Source: Streptomyces sp. CC208A
GTDB lineage: Bacteria > Actinomycetota > Actinomycetes > Streptomycetales > Streptomycetaceae
NCBI RefSeq assembly: GCF_030010625.1
Contig: NZ_JASCXN010000009.1
Span: forward strand, 142,896-206,895
DNA: 64,000 nucleotides
Reading direction: 5' to 3'
Translations under genes and position numbers: made by a program
Shown: one piece after another, positions 17,474-25,071 of the stretch
Position numbering within the stretch: position 1 is the first letter of the stretch
How the letters are laid out: every line of letters starts with the position of its first letter
Notes under the pieces: model-generated
Databases searched by the model: none
What the model saw: the letters and a program-made list of their open reading frames with translations, nothing else
Told to the model about the DNA's origin: nothing

Positions 17474-18742
17474 TCACCAGGTGACGTACAGCTCCCTCGG
17501 GCCGCGGATCAGGCCCTTGGACTGGAAGGGCACGTCCTCGGGCCGGCCCGCGAGCCGCAGCTCCGGGTAGCGGGCGAGGAGCGTGGAGAGCATCACCTCG
17601 GACTCCATCCGGGTCAGCATCGCGCCCATGCAGTGGTGCGGGCCGTGGCCGAAGGAGACGTGCCCGGTGCCGGTGCGGTCGAAGTCGAGGGCGTGCGGGT
17701 CGGGGAAGACCTCCGGGTCCCGGTTGGCCGCCAGGTAGGAGGCGTACACCGCCTCGCCCGCCCGGATCGTCACCCCGCCGATCTCGACGTCCTCGGTCGC
17801 GATCCGGGGGAGCCCGACGCCGTTGCGGTGCGGGATCCAGCGCAGCAGCTCGTCCACGGCCTGCGGCAGCAGCTCGGCTTCCGCCCGCAGCCGGGCCATC
17901 AGGTCGGGGCGTGTGAGCAGCACGTACACCATGTTGGCGCTGTTGTTGCGGACCGCGTGGGCGCCGCTGATCAGGATCGCCATGGCGAGCGAGACCGCCT
18001 CGTCGGCGCTGATCCGGCCCTCCGCGAGCGACTCGGCGAGCTCCCCGGCCAGGTCCTCCCGGGGCTCTTGGCGGCGCTGGTCGAGCAGCCGGGTGACATA
18101 GCCGTGGATCTGGGCCTTCGCGGCGCGGCTGTTCTCCGGGCCGGGGCCCGAGGAGAGGATCAGGTCCGGCCAGGAGGCCAGTTCGGCCCGGTCCTCGTCG
18201 GGGATGCCGAGCAGGTCGCAGACGACCGACATCGGCAGCGGACCGTGCAGGTGCCGCATCAGGTCGGCGGGCTTCCCGGCCTCCTCCATGGCGTCGAGGA
18301 ACCGGTCGCAGGCCGCCTGCGCGAGGGGCCGCAGCCGCTGGGTGCCACGGCCGGTGAAGGTCTTGGTCACCGCCTTGCGCAGCCGGGTGTGGTACGGCGG
18401 GTCGGCGTAGTTCAGGGCCGCCTTGGAGGCCACCATGTGGCCGGTCATCGTGGTGACCTGCCGGTCGAGGAGGGCCGTTCGGCTGAACCGGGGATCGGAG
18501 GTGACGGCCCGTACGTCGGCGTAACGGGTGACCAGCCACGCCTCGTTCTCGGCGGCGTACGGCAGCCGGACCCGGGAGACCGGCTCCTTGGCGAGCAGCT
18601 CGGACAGGAGCGGGTCGAAGTCGAGGGCGGGCAGGTCGTCGACGGCCCAGGTGCGGACCGGGGGCGCGGCGGACGCGGACGGCTCGGGGCCGGACGCGGA
18701 GCCGGACGCGGGGGGCCCGGACGTCAGCGGTTCGGAGGTCAT
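17474..18742 (-). CDS. Cytochrome P450, CYP158A-like (flaviolin-coupling type)
   Basis: 422-residue soluble bacterial P450. The heme loop FGHGPHHCMG provides Cys371 as the thiolate ligand; the ExxR helix is DELLR. The I-helix reads SGAHAVRNNSANM: the usual acid-Thr pair is missing and an Ala holds the Thr place, a feature known for CYP158A2, the enzyme that couples flaviolin into dimers. It is divergent from a THN synthase gene, matching the P450/type III PKS pairing of rpp-type pigment loci. ATG at 18742; codons farther upstream belong to the promoter. It needs a ferredoxin from elsewhere, since none is encoded nearby. Confidence 0.9.
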   Translation of the reverse strand: MTSEPLTSGPPASGSASGPEPSASAAPPVRTWAVDDLPALDFDPLLSELLAKEPVSRVRLPYAAENEAWLVTRYADVRAVTSDPRFSRTALLDRQVTTMTGHMVASKAALNYADPPYHTRLRKAVTKTFTGRGTQRLRPLAQAACDRFLDAMEEAGKPADLMRHLHGPLPMSVVCDLLGIPDEDRAELASWPDLILSSGPGPENSRAAKAQIHGYVTRLLDQRRQEPREDLAGELAESLAEGRISADEAVSLAMAILISGAHAVRNNSANMVYVLLTRPDLMARLRAEAELLPQAVDELLRWIPHRNGVGLPRIATEDVEIGGVTIRAGEAVYASYLAANRDPEVFPDPHALDFDRTGTGHVSFGHGPHHCMGAMLTRMESEVMLSTLLARYPELRLAGRPEDVPFQSKGLIRGPRELYVTW

Positions 18743-18981
18743 GCGGTGGCTCTTCCCGGCGGCGGGCGGACGCGACACGCCGAGCGCCGCACAGCCCCTC
18801 GTACGGCCGAGCCCCACACCGCCCCGCGCTCACCCTCCGTGACGGTCTGGGCGCGCTCGCGGTTGCGGGCTCGGGACCACGGGGTGAGTGTGGGCCGCAG
18901 TTCGCCGACCGAGGAAGGCCGCCCGAGAAGAAGGCCGGCCGAGAAGAAGCGGCCGGCCGAGAAGAAGAAGGAGCGAGTGCC
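18743..18981. promoter_or_regulatory. Divergent promoter region of the P450 and rppA genes
   Basis: 239 bp with no gene. It must contain promoters for both pigment genes. Its most striking content is the three-copy tandem repeat described separately, ending 14 nt before the rppA start. AAGGAG (18968-18973 region) is the rppA ribosome-binding site. Confidence 0.55.
18918..18967 (+). repeat. Three 16-bp tandem repeats ahead of rppA
   Basis: Unit GCCGGCCGAGAAGAAG occurs at 18934-18949 and 18952-18967, with a one-base variant at 18918-18933. The G-A-rich half resembles repeated ribosome-binding-like sequence and the GGCCGGCC core is palindromic. This could be an operator array or a product of slippage. 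Confidence 0.75.
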
Positions 18982-20112
18982 GTGGTGACCTTGTGCAAAC
19001 CCGCGGTGGCCGTGCCGGAGCACGTGATCACGATGGAGGAGACCCTCGACCTCGCCCGTGCCCGCCACGCCGACCACCCCCAACTCCCCCTGGCGCTAAG
19101 GCTGATCGGCAACACCGGTGTCGCCAAACGGCACATCGTGCAGCCCATCGAGAAGACCCTGGCGCATCCGGGCTTCCAGGAACGCAACGAGCTGTACGAG
19201 GCCGAGGCCAAGGCCCGGGTGCCCGCCGTCGTCGAGGAGGCCCTGGGCAACGCGGGCCTGCGCCCCTCCGACATCGACATGATCGTCTACGTGTCGTGCA
19301 CGGGCTTCATGATGCCCTCGCTCACCGCCTGGATGATCAACACGATGGGCTTCCCCCGCCACACCCGGCAACTGCCCATCGCCCAGCTCGGCTGCGCCGC
19401 AGGCGGGGCCGCGATCAACCGGGCGCAGGACTTCTGCACCGCCTACCCGGACGCCAACGTCCTCATCGTGGCCTGCGAGTTCTGCTCGCTCTGCTACCAG
19501 CCGACCGACCTCGGCGTCGGCTCGCTGCTCTCCAACGGCCTCTTCGGCGACGCGGTCGCCGCCGCCGTGGTCCGCGGCCGGGGCGGCAGCGGCATCTCCC
19601 TGGAGCGCAACGACTCCCACCTGGTGCCCGACACCGAGGACTGGATCGCCTACAGCGTCCGCTCCACCGGCTTCCACTTCCTGCTCGACAAGCGGGTGCC
19701 CACCACGATGGAGCCGCTGGCCCCCGCGCTCCGCGAGATCGCGGGGGCGCACGGCTGGGACGCCGGGAACCTCGACTTCTACATCATCCACGCGGGCGGG
19801 CCGCGGATCCTCGACGACCTCAGCCTCTTCCTCGAAGTACCGCCGGAGGCCTTCCGGTTCAGCCGGGCCACCCTCACGGAGTACGGGAACATCGCCAGCG
19901 CCGTCGTCCTCGACGCGGTCCGGCGGCTCTTCGACGAGGGCGGGCGGCCGGAGGGCGCCCGCGGCATCCTCGCCGGCTTCGGCCCCGGCATCACCGCCGA
20001 GATGTGCCTGGGCCGCTGGACCACCGCCGCCCGTCCCGCCGAACCGCAGCTGAGCGCCCGCCGGATCGTCGGCTACTCGCCGCGCTTCCGGCACGCCGGC
20101 AGCCGGGCCTGA
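18982..20112 (+). CDS. rppA: 1,3,6,8-tetrahydroxynaphthalene synthase (type III polyketide synthase, RppA-like)
   Basis: 376 residues. Condenses five malonyl-CoA units into 1,3,6,8-tetrahydroxynaphthalene, which oxidises to flaviolin and feeds dark pigments. The catalytic triad is at the family positions: Cys138 (LGCAAGG), His270 (IIHAGGP) and Asn303 (EYGNIAS). The additional active-site Cys in YVSCTGFMMPS is also present. GFGPGIT near the C-terminus is the chalcone-synthase-family glycine loop. Start GTG at 18982 after AAGGAG; a second GTG follows directly. Divergent to the CYP158A-like P450, which would act on its product. Downstream is an unrelated-looking secreted protein. Confidence 0.95.
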   Translation: MVTLCKPAVAVPEHVITMEETLDLARARHADHPQLPLALRLIGNTGVAKRHIVQPIEKTLAHPGFQERNELYEAEAKARVPAVVEEALGNAGLRPSDIDMIVYVSCTGFMMPSLTAWMINTMGFPRHTRQLPIAQLGCAAGGAAINRAQDFCTAYPDANVLIVACEFCSLCYQPTDLGVGSLLSNGLFGDAVAAAVVRGRGGSGISLERNDSHLVPDTEDWIAYSVRSTGFHFLLDKRVPTTMEPLAPALREIAGAHGWDAGNLDFYIIHAGGPRILDDLSLFLEVPPEAFRFSRATLTEYGNIASAVVLDAVRRLFDEGGRPEGARGILAGFGPGITAEMCLGRWTTAARPAEPQLSARRIVGYSPRFRHAGSRA

Positions 20113-20193
20113 CGGCCCGCCCCCTCCGCCTCCCCCGCCCGGCTTCGTCTTCGCCCCGGGCGGGCACCCCCCACACCCGCCAAGGAGAGTCGC

Positions 20194-21120
20194 ATGTCCG
20201 TCACACCGCCCTCCCGACGCCGCCTCCGCGGCCCCGCCGCGCTCGCCGCGCTGCTCGCCGGAACGGCCGCCGCCTCGTTCACCGGGACGCCCGCCCAGGC
20301 CGCCGCCCGGGTGCCGATGCACCAGTGCTGGGTCAACGACGTCGCCGCCCCGCCGGGCGCCCTCGTCAGTGGCACCTCCGGCGACGACCACATCTTCTGC
20401 GACAGCGACCTGGAGAACGTCACCGTCTGGGGCGGCGACGGCAACGACATGATCGAGGTGCGCGGGCTCGTCATCGACTCGGCCGTGCTGGGCGGCGACG
20501 GCCACGACGTCATCCGCACCAAGCACCTGGTGCCGCAGAACGCCTCCAGCATGGTCCGCGGCAACCGCGGCAACGACGTCATCAAGGTGGGCGTGGTCTC
20601 CGGCGACGGCGCCGCGCACGGGGCCGTCGTGCACGGCGACGACGGCGACGACAAGATCACCACCGGCTCGGTGACCGGCGCGCCCGGCACGTACAACCGG
20701 GGCGGCGGGATCGTCACCGGCAACGACGGCGCCGACATCATCAAGGTCGGCACCATCGACTTCTCCGGCCGGGTGCTCGGCGGCAGCGAGAACGACACCA
20801 TCGAGGCCGCCGCCCTCGGCCCCGAGTCCGGCGGCCTCATCCAGGCGGGCCCCGGCGACGACACGATCAGCGGCCCCGACGGCGCGGTCCTCACCGTCGG
20901 CCCGCACTGGGGCTCGGTCGACGCGGGCGTCGGCAAGGACACCTGCACGGTGAAGTCGGTCTCGACGCGGACCTCGATCAGCGCCTGCGAGATCCTGCCG
21001 GAGGCCGCGCAGAAGCCGCCCGCCCCGGAGCAGTCGGCCCCCGACCAGTCCGCGCTCGCGCCGTCCAAGCCGAAGCAGCCCGCCGCGGAGGCGCCGGAGG
21101 CGGAGCAGCCGGACGCCTGA
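20194..21120 (+). CDS. Secreted protein with RTX/hemolysin-type Ca-binding-like repeats
   Basis: 308 residues. A signal peptide with SRRRLRG, a hydrophobic core and an AQA-AA cleavage region covers about residues 1-33. The mature part has degenerate nonapeptide-like repeats: GTSGDDHIF, GGDGNDMIEV, GGDGHDVI, GNRGNDVIKV, GDDGDDKIT, GNDGADIIKV, GGSENDTIEA and GPGDDTISG. These are typical of parallel beta-roll Ca-binding segments. Four or so Cys residues (QCW, FCDS, DTC, SACEIL) could form disulfides. The tail is Pro/Ala/Glu/Gln-rich. ATG with AAGGAGAG upstream. No catalytic domain is visible; an extracellular structural or adhesive role is a guess. It follows rppA by 81 bp. Confidence 0.8.
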   Translation: MSVTPPSRRRLRGPAALAALLAGTAAASFTGTPAQAAARVPMHQCWVNDVAAPPGALVSGTSGDDHIFCDSDLENVTVWGGDGNDMIEVRGLVIDSAVLGGDGHDVIRTKHLVPQNASSMVRGNRGNDVIKVGVVSGDGAAHGAVVHGDDGDDKITTGSVTGAPGTYNRGGGIVTGNDGADIIKVGTIDFSGRVLGGSENDTIEAAALGPESGGLIQAGPGDDTISGPDGAVLTVGPHWGSVDAGVGKDTCTVKSVSTRTSISACEILPEAAQKPPAPEQSAPDQSALAPSKPKQPAAEAPEAEQPDA

Positions 21121-21126
21121 TCCGCA

Positions 21127-21189
21127 CCCCCTGAACCACCGCCCGGCGACCCGCCACTCCCCAGGGTCGCCGGGCGGTGGTTCAGGGGG
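21127..21189. terminator. 26-bp perfect convergent terminator
   Basis: Arms 21127-21152 and 21164-21189 are perfectly complementary with an 11-nt loop. It lies between the secreted-repeat protein and the ABC ATPase on the other strand, and includes the latter's stop codon. It can serve both directions; no U-tract is needed for a stem this long in Streptomyces. Confidence 0.85.
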
Positions 21190-22165
21190 AGGCCCCCGCG
21201 TTCGCCCAGTGGCAGGCCACCCCGCGCTCCCCGCCGCCCGCCCGGAGCACCGGCAGGGGCCGCGTACGGCAGTGGTCGGCGACCGGGGCCGCCTCGCCGG
21301 AGGCCAGGACGTGGCAGCGGGCGTGGAAGCGGCAGCCGGCCGGGATGCGGGCCGGGTCCGGCGGCTCGCCGCTCAGCACCACCGGGGGCGTCTCCGACTC
21401 CGGGAGCACCGACAGCAGCGCCCGGGTGTACGGATGCCGGGGCGCGGTCAGCACCGACTCGACCGGGCCCGTCTCCACCACCCGGCCCAGGTACATCACC
21501 GCCACCCGGTCCGCGATGTTCCAGGCCAGGCCCAGATCGTGCGTCACCACCAGGGCGGAGAGCCCGAGTTCGTCGCGCAGCCGGAGCAGCAGCGCCAGGA
21601 TCTCGCCGCGTACCGACGCGTCCAGGGAGGCCACCGGCTCGTCCGCGACGATGAGTTCGGGCTCCAGGACGAGCGCCCCCGCGATCACCACCCGCTGCCG
21701 CTGCCCGCCGGACAGCTCGTGCGGATAGCGCAGGAAGAACCGCTCGGGCGGCCGCAGGCCGGCCCGGGAGAGCGCCCCGGCGACCGCCGCCCGCTCGGCG
21801 TCCCCGTCGCGGTGGATGCCGTGGATCCGCAGCCCCTCGGCGACCGCCTCGTACACGGTGTGCCGGGGGTTGAGGGAGCCGCTCGGGTCCTGGAGGACGA
21901 GCTGGGCGCGCCGCCGGTAGGCCCTCAGCGCCCGGGAGGTGTACGCGAGCGGCTCCCCGGCGAAGGAGACCGTGCCGGCCGCCGGCCTGACCAGGCCGAG
22001 GAGGGTCCGCGCCAGGGTCGTCTTACCGCAGCCGGACTCGCCGACCAGGGCCACGATCTCGCCCGCCCCGATCTCCAGGTCCACCCCGTCGACCGCCCGG
22101 GCGGGCGGCGCGCCCCGCCGTCCCGGGAAGGTCACGTGCACGCCTTCGGCAGTGAGCAGGGTCAT
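21182..22165 (-). CDS. oppF: Oligopeptide ABC transporter ATP-binding protein (OppF-like)
   Basis: 327 residues. Walker [13 protein letters not shown]-loop LQDPSGSLNPR, signature [15 protein letters not shown], Walker B LIVADEPVASLD and the switch His in VVTHDL are all intact. The C-terminal oligopeptide/dipeptide domain (HPYTRALL and the CRFHARC Cys pair) is typical of OppD/F and DppD/F. Its start ATG overlaps the stop of the upstream ATPase gene (ATGA), so the two ATPases are coupled. It powers peptide import with oppB/C/D. Last gene of the operon, ending in the convergent terminator. Confidence 0.93.
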   Translation of the reverse strand: MTLLTAEGVHVTFPGRRGAPPARAVDGVDLEIGAGEIVALVGESGCGKTTLARTLLGLVRPAAGTVSFAGEPLAYTSRALRAYRRRAQLVLQDPSGSLNPRHTVYEAVAEGLRIHGIHRDGDAERAAVAGALSRAGLRPPERFFLRYPHELSGGQRQRVVIAGALVLEPELIVADEPVASLDASVRGEILALLLRLRDELGLSALVVTHDLGLAWNIADRVAVMYLGRVVETGPVESVLTAPRHPYTRALLSVLPESETPPVVLSGEPPDPARIPAGCRFHARCHVLASGEAAPVADHCRTRPLPVLRAGGGERGVACHWANAGASP

Positions 22166-23130
22166 CCGCGTTCCGTCCCCACGTGGAGGCAGGCGGCCCG
22201 GCGCCCCGCGCCCGCCGCCCGCAGTTCCTGGTCGTCCTCGGCGCACGCCGCCACCGCCACCGGACAGCGCGGGTGGAAGGCGCAGCCGTCCGGCAGCGCC
22301 GCCGGGTCCGGCGGGTCGCCCGGCAGGCCGCGCGGCGCCCGCCGCGAGGCCGGGTCCCCGATCCGGGGGAACGCCGAGGACAGTGCTCGTCCGTAGGGGT
22401 GAGCAGCCCACTTGTAGACCTCGGCGGCCGGGCCCTCCTCGACGATCCGGCCCGCGTACATGACGGCGAGCCGGTCGCAGGTGTCGGCGAGGACCGCCAG
22501 GTCGTGGCTGATCATCATCAGGCCGATGGACTCCTCGGCGACCAGCCGCTCGATCAGCCGCAGGATCTGCGCCTGGATCATCACGTCGAGCGCGGTGGTC
22601 GGCTCGTCGGCGACGATCAGGCGCGGCTCGCAGGCGAGCGCCATCGCGATCATCACGCGCTGCCGCTGCCCGCCGGACAGCTCGTGCGGGTAGCCGGCGG
22701 CCCGGGAGGCCGGGAGGCCGACCTGTTCGAGGAGGGCGGCGGCCCGCTTCCTGGCCTCCGCCGGGGTGGCCCGCCGGTGGACGAGGAGCGGTTCGGCGAC
22801 CTGGTCGCCGATCCGGCGCACCGCGTTCAGCGAGTGCATCGCGCCCTGGAAGACGATCGAGGCGCCCGCCCAGCGGACCGCCCGCAGCCGCCCCCACTTC
22901 ATGGCGAGGACGTCCTCCCCGTCGAGGAGGATCTCCCCTTCCAGGCGGGCGGTCGGCGGCAGCAGCCGCAGCAGGGCGAGCGCCAGCGTCGACTTGCCGC
23001 AGCCGGACTCGCCCGCCACCCCCAGCTTCTGCCCGGCCTCCAGGGTGAGGCCGACCCCGCGCACGGCGGGCACCGCCCCGGCCCCGGAGCCGTACACGAC
23101 CCGCAGGTCCCTGATCTCCAGGAGGCTCAA
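22162..23130 (-). CDS. oppD: Oligopeptide ABC transporter ATP-binding protein (OppD-like)
   Basis: 322 residues, partner ATPase of the heterodimer. Walker [13 protein letters not shown]-loop [10 protein letters not shown], signature [15 protein letters not shown], Walker [17 protein letters not shown] switch; C-terminal oligopeptide domain with HPYGRAL and CAFHPRCP. The only start that fits the frame is TTG at 23130, which overlaps the TGA of oppC (TTGA); a G-rich ribosome-binding site precedes it. Coupled to both neighbours, so the two permeases and the two ATPases are probably made in fixed ratio. Confidence 0.92.
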   Translation of the reverse strand: MSLLEIRDLRVVYGSGAGAVPAVRGVGLTLEAGQKLGVAGESGCGKSTLALALLRLLPPTARLEGEILLDGEDVLAMKWGRLRAVRWAGASIVFQGAMHSLNAVRRIGDQVAEPLLVHRRATPAEARKRAAALLEQVGLPASRAAGYPHELSGGQRQRVMIAMALACEPRLIVADEPTTALDVMIQAQILRLIERLVAEESIGLMMISHDLAVLADTCDRLAVMYAGRIVEEGPAAEVYKWAAHPYGRALSSAFPRIGDPASRRAPRGLPGDPPDPAALPDGCAFHPRCPVAVAACAEDDQELRAAGAGRRAACLHVGTERG

Positions 23131-24011
23131 CGCCCCACCCCCAGCCTCGGGTTGAGCACGGATTCGACGGCCCGCCCGCAGAGCGTGAAGGCGAGCGCGA
23201 CCAGCGCGATCGCGATCCCCGGCGGGGCCAGGTACCACCAGTGCCCGGAGGAGACCGCGCCCGCCTCGCGGGCGTCCTGGAGCATCCCGCCCCAGGACAC
23301 CACGGCCGGGTCGCCGAGCCCCAGGAAGGCGAGGGTGGCCTCGGTGAGGATCGCGGTGGAGATGCCGAGCGTGGTCTGCGCGAGCACCAGCGGCATCACG
23401 TTCGGCAGCACGTGCCGGGCCATGACGTGCCCGTGGCCGCCGCCGAGCGCGGTGGCCCGCTCGATGTACGGGCGGGACTCGACGGCGATCGTCTGCGCCC
23501 GCACGAGGCGGGCGGTCGTCGGCCAGGAGGTGACGCCGATGGCGAGCACCACCGTCCACACCGACCGGGACATCACCGTCGCGAGCACGATCGCCAGGAC
23601 AAGCGCCGGCATCACCAGGAACCAGTCGGTGACCCGCATGACGACCGTGGAGAGCCAGCCGCCGTAATGTCCGGCGAGGATGCCGACGAGGGTGCCGATG
23701 GCGACGGAGAGGCCCGCCGCGAGCAGCCCCACGAGCAGCGAGATCCGGGCGCCCCAGACCAGCAGACCGAGCAGCGGGCGCCCGAACTGATCGGTGCCGA
23801 GCGGGAATTCCGCGCTCGGCGCCTCCAGGGCCGTACCGGGCGCGTTCGTCACCGACTGCACGTCGGCGCCGACGAGCAGCGGGGCGAGGAGCGCGAGCAG
23901 CGCGATCAGGGCCAGTCCGGCGAGGCCGTAGAGACCCGCCCGGTGGGTCCGGTACGCCTTCCAGAAGCGCGCCGCCGAGCCCCTGCGGCGCTCCCATGCG
24001 AGAGAGGTCAT
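23127..24011 (-). CDS. oppC: Oligopeptide ABC transporter permease (OppC-like)
   Basis: 294 residues with the OppC N-terminal extension (first membrane segment at about 27-47) and five further membrane segments. HPLGTDQFGRPLL-type motif appears here as FPLGTDQFGRPLLG, the family hallmark. The EAA loop (ERATALGGGHGHVMARHVLPN) binds the ATPases. ATG overlaps the TGA of oppB. Membrane pore component that pairs with OppB. Confidence 0.93.
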   Translation of the reverse strand: MTSLAWERRRGSAARFWKAYRTHRAGLYGLAGLALIALLALLAPLLVGADVQSVTNAPGTALEAPSAEFPLGTDQFGRPLLGLLVWGARISLLVGLLAAGLSVAIGTLVGILAGHYGGWLSTVVMRVTDWFLVMPALVLAIVLATVMSRSVWTVVLAIGVTSWPTTARLVRAQTIAVESRPYIERATALGGGHGHVMARHVLPNVMPLVLAQTTLGISTAILTEATLAFLGLGDPAVVSWGGMLQDAREAGAVSSGHWWYLAPPGIAIALVALAFTLCGRAVESVLNPRLGVGR

Positions 24012-25069
24012 CGGCCCACCCGGGGGTCGAGCAGCGGATAGAGCAGGTCGGCGAGGAGGTTCATGAGGATCATCGCTCCGGCGAAGACGACGAACAGGCC
24101 CTGGACGAGCGGGAGATCGGGCACGCTGAGCGCCTGGTAGAAGAGGCCGCCGAGCCCCGGCCAGGAGAAGACCGTCTCCACCAGGATCGAACCGGCCGCC
24201 ACATGGCCCAGGTTGATGAAGACCATGGTCACGGTCGGCAGCAGCGCGTTGGGCACCGCGTGCCGGCGCCGCACCTCGTCGTCCCTGAGCCCCTTCGCCC
24301 GCGCGGTCGTCAGGTAGTCGCCGCCCATCTCGTCGAGGAGCGAGGACCGCATCACGAGCAGGGTCTGCGCGTAGCCGACCGCGACCAGCGTCAGGACCGG
24401 CAGGACGAGGTGGTGGGCGACGTCGAGGACGTACGCGAAGCCGGTCTCGCCCGTCCCCGACTCCATGCCGCCGGTCGGGAAGAGCCCGGGGATCGGGCCC
24501 ATGCCCACCGAGAAGACGATGATCAGCAGCAGCCCGAGCCAGAACGACGGCACAGACCACAGGGTCAGCGCGATCCCTGTGTTCACCCGGTCGCCGAGCC
24601 CGCCGTGCCGCCATGCCGAGCGGGTGCCCAGCCACAGCCCGAGGGCCGAGTAGAGCACCACGGCGACCCCGGTGAGCAGCAGCGTCGCCGGCAGCTTGGC
24701 CGCGATCAGCTCGCCGACCGGGGCGCGGAACTGGAAGGAGGTGCCGAGGTCACCGGTGAGTGCCTTGGCGCAGTAGTCGGCGAACTGCTGCCACAGCGGC
24801 AGGTCGAGGCCGAACTGGCGCCGCAGGGTGGCCAGTTGCTCGGCCGAGGTGGGCACGCCGTGGGTCATCGCCTTCACCGGGTCGCCGGGGATGATCCGGA
24901 AGAGGAAGAAGCTGGTGACCAGGACGGCGAAGAGGGAGACGAGCGCGCCGCCCAGTTTCCCCGCCGCGTGGCGGAGGTAGCCGGAGCCGACGCCGGTGCG
25001 GGGCGCGCCGTCCGTGGCGCGGGCCTCCTCGGCCCGCGCCACGCCGGCGGGGGTGCTTGCCGTCGTCAT
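24008..25069 (-). CDS. oppB: Oligopeptide ABC transporter permease (OppB-like)
   Basis: 353 residues. A polar N-terminus of about 35 residues precedes the first membrane segment (GGALVSLFAVLVTSFFLFRI), then RIIPGDPVKAM and FGLDLPLWQQF, which are standard OppB features. The EAA loop is LTTARAKGLRDDEVRRRHAVPN. About six membrane segments in all. The ATG at 25069 lies 2 bp after the oppA stop. The N-terminal extension is longer than usual, and a later start is possible but would lack a ribosome-binding site I can see. Confidence 0.92.
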   Translation of the reverse strand: MTTASTPAGVARAEEARATDGAPRTGVGSGYLRHAAGKLGGALVSLFAVLVTSFFLFRIIPGDPVKAMTHGVPTSAEQLATLRRQFGLDLPLWQQFADYCAKALTGDLGTSFQFRAPVGELIAAKLPATLLLTGVAVVLYSALGLWLGTRSAWRHGGLGDRVNTGIALTLWSVPSFWLGLLLIIVFSVGMGPIPGLFPTGGMESGTGETGFAYVLDVAHHLVLPVLTLVAVGYAQTLLVMRSSLLDEMGGDYLTTARAKGLRDDEVRRRHAVPNALLPTVTMVFINLGHVAAGSILVETVFSWPGLGGLFYQALSVPDLPLVQGLFVVFAGAMILMNLLADLLYPLLDPRVGR

Positions 25070-25071
25070 CG

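Noticed and set aside
18888..21134. Open frame overlapping rppA and the secreted protein in another frame
   Set aside because: Arg/Pro-rich composition and no match to a family, whereas the other frame holds the complete type III PKS triad.
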